A DNA stretch of 64,000 bases from Ferruginibacter sp. (GTDB taxonomy: Bacteria; Bacteroidota; Bacteroidia; Chitinophagales; Chitinophagaceae), in contig NZ_JAQBNR010000015.1 in the NCBI RefSeq assembly GCF_028288465.1, forward strand, positions 372,001 to 436,000. Reading direction: 5' to 3'. The translations under genes and the position numbers were made by a program. Numbering within the stretch: position 1 is the stretch's first letter; each line of letters starts with the position of its first letter. The notes under the pieces were generated by a model that worked only from the letters and a program-made list of their open reading frames with translations, did not search any database and was not told the DNA's origin. Shown here in pieces: positions 43,457 to 52,610 of the stretch.

Positions 43457-44782
43457 TTATAATTTGATCGCCCATTCATTCATCATTGGCCTGCCAAGCA
43501 AAGCAGTTGCTTCTGCGTCATTTTTAAATGTTTCTTTTTTCGGGTTCCATTGCAGGCGGCGGTTTAGCCGGTAAGCCATATTGGCCAGGTTACATACAGA
43601 GGCGGTACGGTGACCTGTTTCCACGTCGCAGATGGGCTTTGTGCGTGTGCGTATGGCGTTTAAAAAGTCTTTGTAATGATTCTCGCTTTTGTACACATGC
43701 TTTTCATTTTCTCCAATAATCCTGGTTGCCAGCGGAGCAGGTGTTGTCTCAATCTGACCACGCTTTATTCTTAACTCTCCTTCCGTTCCGGTAAAGAGTA
43801 CAGCGCCATCCCATTCCCATTTTTCATGCGTCATGATAACGCCATTTTTATACCGGAAGGTAAGGTTGGGATGCTCGCCACCATCAGGTGCAATAATTTC
43901 CACCGGGCCGCTGTTATCCATATCCAGCGCCCATTGTGCAATATCAAACATGTGTGCGCCCCAGTCGGTCACCATGCCGCCGCCAAACTCCCTGTAGTTG
44001 CGCCAGTTGGGAAACACATCTTTTGAAACCGGCGGCGCCAGTTCGGTATTAAATGCGGCGGGCTCATTGGGTCCAAGCCATGTTGTCCAATCAAGTCCGG
44101 CTGGTATAGGCTCCGCAGACAGGTTGTATTTTTGAGGCGGTGGTCCCACATTTACTTTCACTGATTTTACTTCACCGATATAACCGTTGCGTACCAACTC
44201 AACGGCTTGCCGAAACTCCGGCCAGGAGCGCTGCATACTACCGGTTTGAAACACCCTGTTGTATTTGCGGGTGGCATTCACCATTGCCCGGCCCTCTTTT
44301 ATGGTAAGCGCCAACGGCTTTTCACAGTAGATGTCCTTGCCTGCTTCGGCGGCTCTTACCGCAGCTGCTGCATGCCAGTGATCGGGAGTGGCAATTACTA
44401 CTGCATCCACATTTTTAAGGGACAGCAGTTCCCGCATGTCGTTGTAAACCGGTATATCAGCATAGCTGCCAATGGCTGCATTGGCAGCATAGAAATTTTT
44501 AATCTTGTCGATGGTGAGGTCGGCTTTGTCTTTATACACTTCGCTGATGGCGGCTATCCGTATTTGGCCGGTTTTAAGGAAGGCCTCGGTTAAGCCCCGG
44601 CCTTGTTTACCCGTACCGATAAAGCCCAGGTTAATCATATCGCTGGGAGCGGTGTATAGGGTGCCATCCGGCATTTTTCCACCCAGCACAAAGCGGGGTA
44701 CAATGGTAAAGGCAGCGAAGGCTTTTGCAGAAGTGGTTATAAATTTCCTGCGGTTGTAGTTAGCGTTTTGATCTTTTTTCAT
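43457..44782 (-). CDS. Tat-exported Gfo/Idh/MocA family oxidoreductase
   Basis: The protein has 441 residues from the ATG at 44782; a TTG at 44791 would add three. The N-terminus has a twin-arginine signal (NRRKFITTSAKAFAAFTIV), so the enzyme is exported folded with its cofactor. The Rossmann motif is LGFIGTGKQGRGL, the catalytic-lysine block is CEKPLALTIKEGRAM, and the C-terminal half has GGGMVTDWGAHMFDIAQWAL. These match the secreted Bacteroidota branch of the family, in which NAD(H) stays tightly bound and sugars are oxidised or epimerised. It is monocistronic; downstream, 361 bp away, lies the exported hydrolase gene on the same strand. Confidence 0.9.
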   Translation of the reverse strand: MKKDQNANYNRRKFITTSAKAFAAFTIVPRFVLGGKMPDGTLYTAPSDMINLGFIGTGKQGRGLTEAFLKTGQIRIAAISEVYKDKADLTIDKIKNFYAANAAIGSYADIPVYNDMRELLSLKNVDAVVIATPDHWHAAAAVRAAEAGKDIYCEKPLALTIKEGRAMVNATRKYNRVFQTGSMQRSWPEFRQAVELVRNGYIGEVKSVKVNVGPPPQKYNLSAEPIPAGLDWTTWLGPNEPAAFNTELAPPVSKDVFPNWRNYREFGGGMVTDWGAHMFDIAQWALDMDNSGPVEIIAPDGGEHPNLTFRYKNGVIMTHEKWEWDGAVLFTGTEGELRIKRGQIETTPAPLATRIIGENEKHVYKSENHYKDFLNAIRTRTKPICDVETGHRTASVCNLANMAYRLNRRLQWNPKKETFKNDAEATALLGRPMMNEWAIKL

Positions 44783-44871
44783 GTATGGCAAATTATAATG
44801 GAATGTACAGTATTTTTTGTTTGCGCAATGATGTGGCGTTCAACATTTTTTTAATCAATAAAAGCTACAAT

Positions 44872-44985
44872 AAAACAAACCTTTTTCCGAAGTCCGCATC
44901 GGCATCAATACAGGCTACGTTATAACGGGTATTGCAGGCATTAAAAAATTTGCCTACGATATATGAGCGATACGGTAAGAATGTA
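44872..44985 (+). pseudogene. Decayed fragment of the adenylate cyclase catalytic domain
   Basis: This is about 110 bp of non-coding sequence whose forward strand reads NKPFSEVRIGINTG and then GIAGIKKFAYDI before a TGA. It is a close copy of 40853-40960 in the intact cyclase gene (NKPFFEVRIGINSG, GIVGIKKFAYDIWGDTVN). One base is lost in the GGGG run of the original, which produces the stop, and several substitutions follow. Nothing else of the gene is present on either side. It is a partial duplication that has decayed. Confidence 0.75.
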
Positions 44986-45081
44986 GCATATTAGCTGCTT
45001 TGCCAAACAGCTGCAAAAAGATACTTAAGTCGAAGATTCGCATAGCTATGCTTCATTCAAACTTGTTTGTTGTCTGCTGTT

Positions 45082-45702
45082 TTACCATTGTTCCTCAACG
45101 ATTGTCTTACTGATAATAATATCAAATCCATACAATCCCTTTGCAATCTCGATGTCTACGCTGCGATATTTTTCAATCGCCGTTCCACAGGGAAAAATAA
45201 GCTCCTTCTCTTTATCCTTATACATTATATGAACATATGGTTCGCCACAGCTTCGGCTGGATTTTGCTAGATGTCCGTATGAAACAATTGGAAGAGTAAT
45301 GACGATTTTGGAATTGTCATTAAAAATTTGGTTAGACCACATAAATAGAAAAACAAAAACTCCTCCAAAGGAAACAATATTAAAAAAATAATGAAAAAAC
45401 ATTGGATTCCGTTCAGGTGTGTACGGATTAAAGCAATAAATATTAAATACTTTTTTGAAAATTGGGGTCACTAATAAACCTGTCAACACCCATATAGATA
45501 AAGGAATATAAACAGAAATAAATGTCACTCTGTAAATATATATTTCCCAAACTGTCAATAATGCGCCTGTAAGGAAAAGTCCACCCAATAAATTACTCTT
45601 TAAATTATAGTAAGGATATTTAGCTTTCAGTCCTTCCAATGCTTTCTTTCGATAGTCCGGTGGTCTTACCTGGAGGTTCTTTTTTTTCCTTTTTCTTATC
45701 AT
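45082..45702 (-). CDS. Membrane protein of unknown function
   Basis: The protein has 206 residues from the ATG at 45702; a GTG at 45738 would add 12. The N-terminal 30 residues are strongly basic (MIRKRKKKNLQVRPPDYRKKA). Three to four hydrophobic helices lie at about 38-52, 58-80 and 110-125, and a soluble C-terminal domain of about 75 residues contains two cysteines (SSRSCGEPYVHIM, IFPCGTAIE). I recognise no family. Composition and codon use are more AT-rich than in the neighbours, which suggests a transferred gene. Its promoter should lie to the right, near 45740. Confidence 0.7.
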   Translation of the reverse strand: MIRKRKKKNLQVRPPDYRKKALEGLKAKYPYYNLKSNLLGGLFLTGALLTVWEIYIYRVTFISVYIPLSIWVLTGLLVTPIFKKVFNIYCFNPYTPERNPMFFHYFFNIVSFGGVFVFLFMWSNQIFNDNSKIVITLPIVSYGHLAKSSRSCGEPYVHIMYKDKEKELIFPCGTAIEKYRSVDIEIAKGLYGFDIIISKTIVEEQW

Positions 45703-45855
45703 AACAGAGCGGCTAAAAAATGCAGGAGCAGCTTTCACTTAACGGAGTGATTAATTTTAACGCGATTAAGTTTGCTTTTATATTGCCAGGATGCGTGGAA
45801 AATATCGCTGACAAATATTACTATTTTAACCGGTATTACAAATAAATAACCAACC

Positions 45856-47499
45856 TCAGGGCTTGCCGTACACCTTCTCTCCACCTAAAAAAGTAGCCAC
45901 TACTTTTACTCCCAATAATTGTTGCGGAGCAACCTTCATAAGATCAGCATCCAGTATAACAAAATCCGCCAGCTTGCCTTGTTCTAGACTCCCTTTTTCA
46001 TTTTCTTCAAAATTGGCTTTGGCTGCCCAGATGGTCATGCCCCGCAGGGTTTCTTCCCTTGATAAGGCATTCTCAGTTTGAAAACCGGTGGCAGGATAAC
46101 CTTTGGCGTCTTTTCTTACAACGGATGCATAAAAAGTTTTAAAGGTAGAAATGTCTTCCACTGGAAAGTCGGTGCCTAAAGGAATCCAGCCATTTTGTTG
46201 CAGTAACTGTTTGTAGGCGTAGGCGCCCTTTTCCCTTTCTTTACCCAACCGTTTATCGGCCCAGTACATGTCGCTGGTAGCATGCGTTGGTTGTACAGAG
46301 GGGATGATGGAATTGCTGCCAAATAAATTGAAATCATTTTGATTGATTACCTGTGCATGTTCGATACGCCATCTTAAATCGTTGTTGCGTTTCAGGTACC
46401 TCGCATAGGTGTTCAGTATAATCCGGTTGCCGCTGTCGCCGATGGCATGCGTGCATAACTGGTAGCCCTTTTGTGCTGCAAAATTGGCCACGGAATCAAA
46501 ATGCGCAGGTGTGCTTAATAAAAACCCATAGTGCCCGGGCTGATCGCTGTAGGGTTGTAGCAGGCAGGCCCCTCTTGAACCCAGTGCACCATCTCCATAC
46601 ATTTTTATACTGCGGATGTTGAGCCGGTCTGTTTTTACAATGCCATTTTTATCAAGCCAGTCAAAATTCTTTTTGGCATCACTCAGCATTACATACAAAC
46701 GCATCTTTAACGTACCGGCTTGCTGTAATATGTTTATTTGTTCGGCTACTGTATAATCAAGGCCACAATCATCAATGGTTGTTAAGCCGACCGCAAAGCA
46801 ATTTTTTTGTGCGGCCTGCAGTGCTTTTTTAAATTGCACTGCTGTAACGGAAGGTATTTTTGATGCTACCAATTCCACTGCGTTATCAACCAACATACCC
46901 GTGAGTTCTGTTCCCGGTTTGTTGACGATTATTTCTCCGCCGTTTATTTTGTCGCCTGCTTTTATGCCTGCTATTTCCAACGCTTTTTTATTGGCTATGG
47001 AGGCATGCCCGTCTACTCTTTCCAGCAATACGGGCCTGTCGGGGAACAACACTGTCAGTTGGTCATTGGTAGGAAAATCTTTTTTTGCCCAGTCGTTCTG
47101 GTCCCACCCACGGCCGGTTAACCAGCCTTCTTTATTCACCGCGGCAAAAGCCTTTACTCTTTTTAGTACGTCCTGCCAGCTGGTAGTGCCGGTAAGGTCA
47201 ACCTGTTGCAGGCTCATACCATACCCAACAAAATGTGCGTGCGCATCTATAAAACCAGGATAGATAAATTTACCGCCCGCATCTAATTTTTGTTTGCAGG
47301 TATATTGTTTTTCCAGGTTGGCTTTGGTGCCGGTAGCAACAATTTTGCCATTGCTGATCACCATGGCTTCAGCAACCGAAAATGCGGCATCAACAGTATA
47401 GATGGTGCAGTGATATACCAGCAGGTCTGCTTCTTGTTTAGCGGCGAAGGAAGACCAGGCAATGAGAATACCAGTGAATAAGCAAATGATTTTTTTCAT
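45856..47499 (-). CDS. Exported amidohydrolase (YtcJ-like)
   Basis: This is a 547-residue protein with a signal peptide (CLFTGILIAWSSFAAKQ). The fold is a metal-dependent amidohydrolase: IDAHAHFVGYGMSL carries the HxH metal pair, MYGDGALGSRGA and THAIGDSGN the metal-binding histidine and neighbouring residues, and ILNTYARYLKRNNDLRWRIEHAQVI and GTDFPVEDISTF the rest of the site. This pattern is the YtcJ-type subgroup (PF07969), whose members hydrolyse N-acyl or cyclic amide bonds of unknown physiological substrates. Export is unusual for the cytosolic relatives and is common in Bacteroidota. It is monocistronic on the reverse strand. Confidence 0.88.
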   Translation of the reverse strand: MKKIICLFTGILIAWSSFAAKQEADLLVYHCTIYTVDAAFSVAEAMVISNGKIVATGTKANLEKQYTCKQKLDAGGKFIYPGFIDAHAHFVGYGMSLQQVDLTGTTSWQDVLKRVKAFAAVNKEGWLTGRGWDQNDWAKKDFPTNDQLTVLFPDRPVLLERVDGHASIANKKALEIAGIKAGDKINGGEIIVNKPGTELTGMLVDNAVELVASKIPSVTAVQFKKALQAAQKNCFAVGLTTIDDCGLDYTVAEQINILQQAGTLKMRLYVMLSDAKKNFDWLDKNGIVKTDRLNIRSIKMYGDGALGSRGACLLQPYSDQPGHYGFLLSTPAHFDSVANFAAQKGYQLCTHAIGDSGNRIILNTYARYLKRNNDLRWRIEHAQVINQNDFNLFGSNSIIPSVQPTHATSDMYWADKRLGKEREKGAYAYKQLLQQNGWIPLGTDFPVEDISTFKTFYASVVRKDAKGYPATGFQTENALSREETLRGMTIWAAKANFEENEKGSLEQGKLADFVILDADLMKVAPQQLLGVKVVATFLGGEKVYGKP

Positions 47500-47535
47500 A
47501 GAATAAATCTAAGGAGGAATGAATAAAAATTGCTG

Positions 47536-47727
47536 GTTAAAAATTAATAATTAACAATTAATAATTGGAAATGCATAGGCTGCATATATAGCTTAAACAT
47601 CTGATTTGGACAAACCATTCACTTCCAAACCATTCACCATTGACAACTCACTACTCACAATTCACAACTCACAATTCACCACTCACAATTCACCACTCAC
47701 CACTCACCACTCACATACTCACATACT
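47536..47727. repeat. AT-rich and ACTCACAATTCACC low-complexity repeats
   Basis: An AT-rich stretch with repeated TTAATAATTAACAATTAATAA (47536-47566) is followed by about 110 bp of degenerate units of the type ACTCACAATTCACC (47616-47727). These tracts are frequent in intergenic DNA of this bacterial group. The last units run into the stop codon of the DUF5916 gene, so its C-terminus (from about residue 723) is encoded by the repeat. Confidence 0.75.
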
Positions 47728-49893
47728 CCACCAATAAGTAAACTTCAGCGCCAATGCCCGGTTGCGGATAAAAAAGGGTGCTGTGTAATAGTTATCTGTA
47801 TAAACAATATAAAAATCACTGGCCGGTTTGTAGCGCCATTGTAACCTTGTGTTGACATTTACATTTTTTTGCTGGTTGTTATATTGAACAAAAGCCGTGA
47901 AGAAAAAAGTATTTGTTAAGGTAAGGTCTATGCGGGGGCCTATCAGCCAAAAGTTGGTAACGCCCCAGGGCTTCGCCAGGTCAATGTGGTTGAAGCTGGT
48001 ACTCAAAGTAATATTTACAAAAGGCTGAAAACGGTATCCTAAATCGGTAGTAAGCGCCAGCCTGGTGCCGTTGGCATAATAACCGCCGTACCGGGTGGTA
48101 AAACCATAAGTAAACAATCTTTGAGGCTTCGAGGTAAAAGTAGTGCCCCAGGAATTCCAGCTGTGTTTACTGCCGGTAAGCAAAGAATCTTTACCCGAAT
48201 TGGTTGGGTCAAACGGCTTCAACAATTCTACATAATCGTGCGCCACCCAGGCATCAAAAACACCCTGGTTGCGAAAGCTTATTTTATAATCCAGGTAAGT
48301 TTCATTATCCGTTTGATGCATTTTACTGTTAAAGAAATAGGTTGAACTCAGCAATGGTCCATGACTTAAAATTTTTCCTTTTTTATTAGGGAAGAAATTG
48401 TAACTGACCTGGGGATTTAATTTGACGTAATTACTGCGGGGAACGTAGCCCACTTCGGCATTGTAATTTTTGCCCACAATTTCATGTTGCCATAACAGCA
48501 ACCATTTTTTATCGGTGTATTGAAAGTTAGCGGCATGTACAAAATCGCCGGATGATTTGCCTGGCGTAAAAGATTTTAATACCATGGCTTTACCGGTGAA
48601 CATATTATTGGCAGAAGCCAGATTGTACTCAACTCCAAGGTTGCGGTTGTATAAAGAGTAAACCGGCTTGCTGCTGTCTTTACCCGGTTGGTAATTCACA
48701 GATTGTTTGTTTACAAACATCAGCCTGATGTTTGACCGGGCAAACAGCCGGCGCTGCAAAGCAACTACAGTAAAATTTTGCGCCGGTAAACCAACTTCAT
48801 CCTGGCTTTTTGTTTTCATGTCCATCACTCCGATGCGCCAGTTTTTATCAAGACTGCCGCTCAAACGGGCACCATAATTTATCGGCACCCCCAACCCAAT
48901 CCGGCGGCTGAAAAAGGGCCGGATATTGGTATAGCCAAAATTGGCAAACAGGTCGGCATTCTCTAAAAAGAACTGTCTTTTTTCAGGAAAAAATAATTCA
49001 TAGCGGTCCAGATTGGTAACCTGCTTGTCTACTTCTACCTGGCTGAAATCGGGATTTACAGTAAGGTCTAAATTCAGGGAAGAGGAAAGCGCAATCTTGG
49101 CATCTGCGCCAATGGCCTTTCGGTAATCATTGGGAGTTTTATGGTCATAATCTTTGCTGATGCCACCGAGCACATACGGAATCACCGAGACGTTGGCACC
49201 GGGTTCGGGCGGAGCTTCGTCCCATATCAGGTTGCCGGTATATGCCAGCGATGCCGTGGGAAATTGTCTTGGAATCGGCGTCCAGCTTGATTTTTCAGCT
49301 TCTTTAATATCAAGCCTGCTAAAATTGATGCCCCATTGTTTAATACCTTTTTTATACCGGATGGATTTAAACGGAATGGCGGCTTCAAAAATCCATTTAT
49401 CAGGATAATTTTTTACCGCCGATACCCATTTGTTATCCCAGCTAAGGTCTGCACTGCCGCCACTGTATAAACTGCCATCCCATTGAGCCCCGGCTGCATT
49501 GGCGCCAAAAGTAAAGCCATTGGTGCGGTCATCAAAGGGGTCCATAAAAAATATAAAATTATCGTTGCGGCCAAAACTAAAATCCCTTCTTAAAGATTCT
49601 ACCATATAAGGCGCCGGTTTGGTAAGATAGCAGACAGCAATGATGTAGATGTTCTTTGCATCATAGGTCATGCGCACGGAAGTTTTTACTTTGGCGTGGC
49701 TGGTATCCATCGGCAGCACCATAAAAAAGTTCTCGGCGGCGGGGGCGTCCTGCCAGGCCTTTTCATTCATTTGACCATCTATGGTAACAGGCAAACTGGT
49801 TTTGTTGATATGTAATTGGTAAGCCGCGTTTTTTTTCTGTCCAAAAGCAACAGTCGTAAGCAGGTAAAAAGGAAGCAATAATAGTTGTCTCAA
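47719..49893 (-). CDS. DUF5916 outer-membrane beta-barrel protein with CBM9-like domain
   Basis: The protein has 724 residues. The start is a TTG at 49893, which places a signal peptide (LLLLPFYLLTTVAFGQ) at the N-terminus; the next ATG lies inside the mature domain. Residues about 25-220 form a CBM9-like sugar-binding domain (LHINKTSLPVTIDGQMNEKAWQDAP, SVRMTYDAKNIYIIAVCY, FMDPFDDRTNGFTFG, EAAIPFKSIRYKKG, WGINFSR). Residues about 235-724 have alternating hydrophobic strands with aromatic girdles (FPEKRQFFLENADLF, FNHIDLAKPWG) typical of an outer-membrane barrel ending in Phe/Trp-rich strands. The function of this family is unknown; export of or binding to a carbohydrate is the usual guess. 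It is divergent from the ATP-grasp gene. Confidence 0.85.
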   Translation of the reverse strand: MRQLLLLPFYLLTTVAFGQKKNAAYQLHINKTSLPVTIDGQMNEKAWQDAPAAENFFMVLPMDTSHAKVKTSVRMTYDAKNIYIIAVCYLTKPAPYMVESLRRDFSFGRNDNFIFFMDPFDDRTNGFTFGANAAGAQWDGSLYSGGSADLSWDNKWVSAVKNYPDKWIFEAAIPFKSIRYKKGIKQWGINFSRLDIKEAEKSSWTPIPRQFPTASLAYTGNLIWDEAPPEPGANVSVIPYVLGGISKDYDHKTPNDYRKAIGADAKIALSSSLNLDLTVNPDFSQVEVDKQVTNLDRYELFFPEKRQFFLENADLFANFGYTNIRPFFSRRIGLGVPINYGARLSGSLDKNWRIGVMDMKTKSQDEVGLPAQNFTVVALQRRLFARSNIRLMFVNKQSVNYQPGKDSSKPVYSLYNRNLGVEYNLASANNMFTGKAMVLKSFTPGKSSGDFVHAANFQYTDKKWLLLWQHEIVGKNYNAEVGYVPRSNYVKLNPQVSYNFFPNKKGKILSHGPLLSSTYFFNSKMHQTDNETYLDYKISFRNQGVFDAWVAHDYVELLKPFDPTNSGKDSLLTGSKHSWNSWGTTFTSKPQRLFTYGFTTRYGGYYANGTRLALTTDLGYRFQPFVNITLSTSFNHIDLAKPWGVTNFWLIGPRIDLTLTNTFFFTAFVQYNNQQKNVNVNTRLQWRYKPASDFYIVYTDNYYTAPFFIRNRALALKFTYWWSM

Positions 49894-50031
49894 TACAGCA
49901 AGATTTTGGAGTTTAAATTGGGCTACAAGATAAGTATTGTTGCTAAAAGAAAGGCCGCCATTGGCAAAATGTGTTCAAATAAAATAAACAGGCTCCATCG
50001 GCTGACACAAAATAAAAACGTGATTGAGTTA

Positions 50032-50039
50032 TATCTTTG
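50032..50039 (+). promoter_or_regulatory. -7 promoter element of the ATP-grasp gene
   Basis: TATCTTTG matches TAnnTTTG exactly and lies 66 bp upstream of the ATG at 50106. No TTG is at the expected -33 position. An inverted repeat follows it directly at 50041. Confidence 0.4.
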
Positions 50040-50040
50040 G

Positions 50041-50060
50041 TATGACGACTATCAGTCATA
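50041..50060. promoter_or_regulatory. Palindrome TATGAC-N8-GTCATA at the predicted transcription start
   Basis: Two 6-base arms with an 8-base spacer begin one base after the -7 box of the ATP-grasp gene, a position where a bound dimeric repressor would block transcription. It could equally be chance. No regulator gene is adjacent. Confidence 0.3.
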
Positions 50061-50105
50061 AATTGTGTAATAATCGGCATATTTGACAAATTAAAGCAGT
50101 AAATA

Positions 50106-51695
50106 ATGGAACTGTCATCACAGCAACCAGGCCTGGAAAAATTATTGTTCAGGTACAACCCTGCCGGCCTGCCGGTACCGGGTGCCGAAGAAGAGTTACA
50201 GTTATTTAAACAACTGCAGCAGGATTTTAGCCACCAGTTTAAACAACACTTTCCCGATCATCTTGCCAACAAAACCATTGTAGTGGTGCCCAGCCTTACG
50301 CTTGACCAGGAAGTGCTGTCGAAAATTAAGGGAGCGCTGTATTACGAAGAAAGATTGCTTTGTTTGCTGATGTTATTGCGCATGCCTTGTACACATGTAA
50401 CATTTGTAAGCAGCATGCCAATTGACCCGGTAATAGTTGATTATTATTTGCACCTGCTGCCTGGTATAACAGGTTATCATGCCAAAGAGCGCTTAACACT
50501 TTTAAGCTGTTACGATGCCTCGCCCGCTTCACTTACCCAAAAAATTTTAGACCGGCCAAGGCTGATCGCCAGGATAAAAAAAAGTATACCAGCAGGCGAC
50601 GTGGCGCACATTGCGTGTTTTAATACCACACCGCTTGAAAGAACACTGGCGGTAGCAATAGGTATTCCGTTGTTTGGCTGTGATCCGTCGCTGAGTTATC
50701 TCGGTACAAAAAGCGGCAGCAGGCGGATATTTTTAAAAGCCGGTATCCAAATGCCCCCGGGGGCGGAAAATTTAAAAAGCTATGAAGATATTGTACATGC
50801 AGTAGCTGCTCTAAAAGATATGTACCCGCAAACCAAAAAAGCGGTTATCAAGTTAAACGATGGTTTTTCCGGGGAAGGAAATGGCGTACTTACTTACCCT
50901 GGTATTGCAGATAAAAGAGACTTGTTTAACTGGATTCATCATAATCTTTACCAGGCTATCAAGCCTGTGGCACAGGGTCTTTCCGTTGAAAAATTCCTGG
51001 AAAAATTTTACCAGATGGGAGGCATCGTGGAAGCATTTATTGAAGGCGATATTAAAGCCTCGCCATCGGTGCAATGCAGAATTGATCCTTTTGGCAAAGT
51101 GGAGATGATATCTACCCATAACCAGGAGCTGGGTGGCGATAGCGGCCAGGAATTTATAGGCGCTTATTTCCCCGCAGATAAAAGTTACAGCCTTGCCATT
51201 TGTGAAGCCGCACAACTGGTGGCAGAAGAATTGAAACACAAAGGTGTACTGGGGCGTTTTAGTATTGATTTCATCTCGGTAAAAGAACCGGGAGGATGGA
51301 AGAATTATGCCATTGAAATCAACCTGCGCAAAGGTGGCACTACCCATCCTTTTTTGATAATGGAATTTTTAACAAACGGGCATTACGACTGTACTACCGG
51401 CTTGTTTGAAACCGCCAATCAACAGCACCGGTATTATTTTGCATCTGACAATTTACAAAAGGAAACTTATAAAGGCCTTACCCCGAAGGACCTGATAGAT
51501 ATTGCCATGTTTCACGGCTTGCATTTTGACGGTACTTCACAAAAAGGGGTGGTGTTTCACATGATCGGGGCACTATCACAGTTTGGAAAGATTGGTATTG
51601 TTTGCATCGGTGCTTCGCCCGAGGAAGCTTATGGGTATTACACCAAAGCGGTGGCTGTTTTTGATGCCGAAACGGCACGCCAGCCAGCGGTGTGA
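50106..51695 (+). CDS. ATP-grasp peptide ligase of the PGM1 type
   Basis: This is a 529-residue soluble protein. An N-terminal pre-ATP-grasp domain is about 1-200 (TIVVVPSLTLDQEVLSKIKG, FGCDPSLSYLGTKSGSR). The ATP-grasp core, about 205-435, has KKAVIKLNDGFSGEGNG (phosphate-binding loop and lysine), GGIVEAFIEG and FSIDFISV, with the metal-binding YAIEINLRKGGTTHPFL. The C-terminal domain has GVVFHMIGALSQFGKIGIVCIGASPEEA, as in peptide ligase PGM1 of pheganomycin biosynthesis. Members join an amino-acid or peptide carboxylate to an amine with ATP. Neither a precursor-peptide gene nor other biosynthetic genes are adjacent, so substrate and product are open. Confidence 0.8.
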   Translation: MELSSQQPGLEKLLFRYNPAGLPVPGAEEELQLFKQLQQDFSHQFKQHFPDHLANKTIVVVPSLTLDQEVLSKIKGALYYEERLLCLLMLLRMPCTHVTFVSSMPIDPVIVDYYLHLLPGITGYHAKERLTLLSCYDASPASLTQKILDRPRLIARIKKSIPAGDVAHIACFNTTPLERTLAVAIGIPLFGCDPSLSYLGTKSGSRRIFLKAGIQMPPGAENLKSYEDIVHAVAALKDMYPQTKKAVIKLNDGFSGEGNGVLTYPGIADKRDLFNWIHHNLYQAIKPVAQGLSVEKFLEKFYQMGGIVEAFIEGDIKASPSVQCRIDPFGKVEMISTHNQELGGDSGQEFIGAYFPADKSYSLAICEAAQLVAEELKHKGVLGRFSIDFISVKEPGGWKNYAIEINLRKGGTTHPFLIMEFLTNGHYDCTTGLFETANQQHRYYFASDNLQKETYKGLTPKDLIDIAMFHGLHFDGTSQKGVVFHMIGALSQFGKIGIVCIGASPEEAYGYYTKAVAVFDAETARQPAV

Positions 51696-51735
51696 TGAGT
51701 GTTTAACATAACCGGGCAGCCGTCACGCTGAACGT

Positions 51736-52392
51736 CTATACCTTCACTATTTTCTGGTGGATGATGATTTGTCTGTTCGCAACAACTTGCACCACATATA
51801 TTCCGCTGGGTAAACTGCCCATTCCGTCCAGCTGAAATGTGTTTTGCCCTTTGCTGATAGTTATATTTTTGGTAGCTGCAATTTGACCGGTGGTGCGTTG
51901 TATTGTAATGGAGCCATTGTTATTTTGATCTGCCGAAAACCGGATGGTTATATTTTCTGTAAATGGATTAGGATACAGCAGTGTAGCATTGGTTTCGGCT
52001 GCGGCCAGTTTAACCATTTCAACATCGCTGAAAGTAACGATGCCGGTTACATCCACTTCCTTTAAACGATAATAGGCCAGGTGTTTTCCACTTAGGGTAG
52101 AATGATGATCGACAACCTTGTAACTGTTATTTACACCATTGTTAAGTCCGCGTACAATTATTCCGGTTGATTTAAAATTGGTGCCGTCAAAAGAGCGCTC
52201 CACATCAAAATAACTTTCGTTTACCTCATTGTCTGCTATCCAGTTTAATTCTACTCCTTTCTGTATGGCTGATGCTTTAAATGAAACATATTTAACAGGT
52301 AAAACGCTGTAGTGTGGCTGCTGCGACTGTGCTGTAAGGCTGAATGAAATCAGCAAACAAAAACAGGTTAGGGATACACGGATGGTTTTCAT
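51736..52392 (-). CDS. T9SS type A sorting-domain protein
   Basis: This is a 218-residue secreted protein. A signal peptide (TCFCLLISFSLTAQ) is followed by a short Ig-like/fibronectin-like body (VSFKASAIQKGVELNWIADNEVNESYFDVERSFDGTNF). The last 80 residues are a type IX secretion sorting domain: LLYPNPFTENITIRF, ITIQRTTGQIAATKNI and LPSGIYVVQVVANRQIIIHQKIVKV. It will be moved through the outer membrane and probably anchored at the surface. The body is too small to be an enzyme, so adhesion or structure is likely. It implies that the genome carries the T9SS translocon. Confidence 0.88.
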   Translation of the reverse strand: MKTIRVSLTCFCLLISFSLTAQSQQPHYSVLPVKYVSFKASAIQKGVELNWIADNEVNESYFDVERSFDGTNFKSTGIIVRGLNNGVNNSYKVVDHHSTLSGKHLAYYRLKEVDVTGIVTFSDVEMVKLAAAETNATLLYPNPFTENITIRFSADQNNNGSITIQRTTGQIAATKNITISKGQNTFQLDGMGSLPSGIYVVQVVANRQIIIHQKIVKV

Positions 52393-52610
52393 TTTTCAGG
52401 GTTTTGGGGCGGAGGTAATATTACTACCTGTACTCATTAACACTACAATGGTGCCAGAAGTAAAGCTGCTCATTTTTAAGCAGTTAGAAAAATATTTTAG
52501 GCCAACTGTTCCATTTTATAGACGGTTAGTTTATTTTATGGAAATTGCTTTATTGACTCCGGTGGTTTAGCTGATCCTTTGTATTTTGTGTATTCAATAA
52601 AAACAGTTCC

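Noticed and set aside
47616..47727. The ACTCAC tract as a CRISPR array
   Set aside because: Units are short, degenerate and without spacers of constant length; it is a low-complexity tandem tract.
50853..51347. 164-codon reverse frame inside the ATP-grasp gene
   Set aside because: Antisense to conserved ATP-grasp motifs, no start context and no family.
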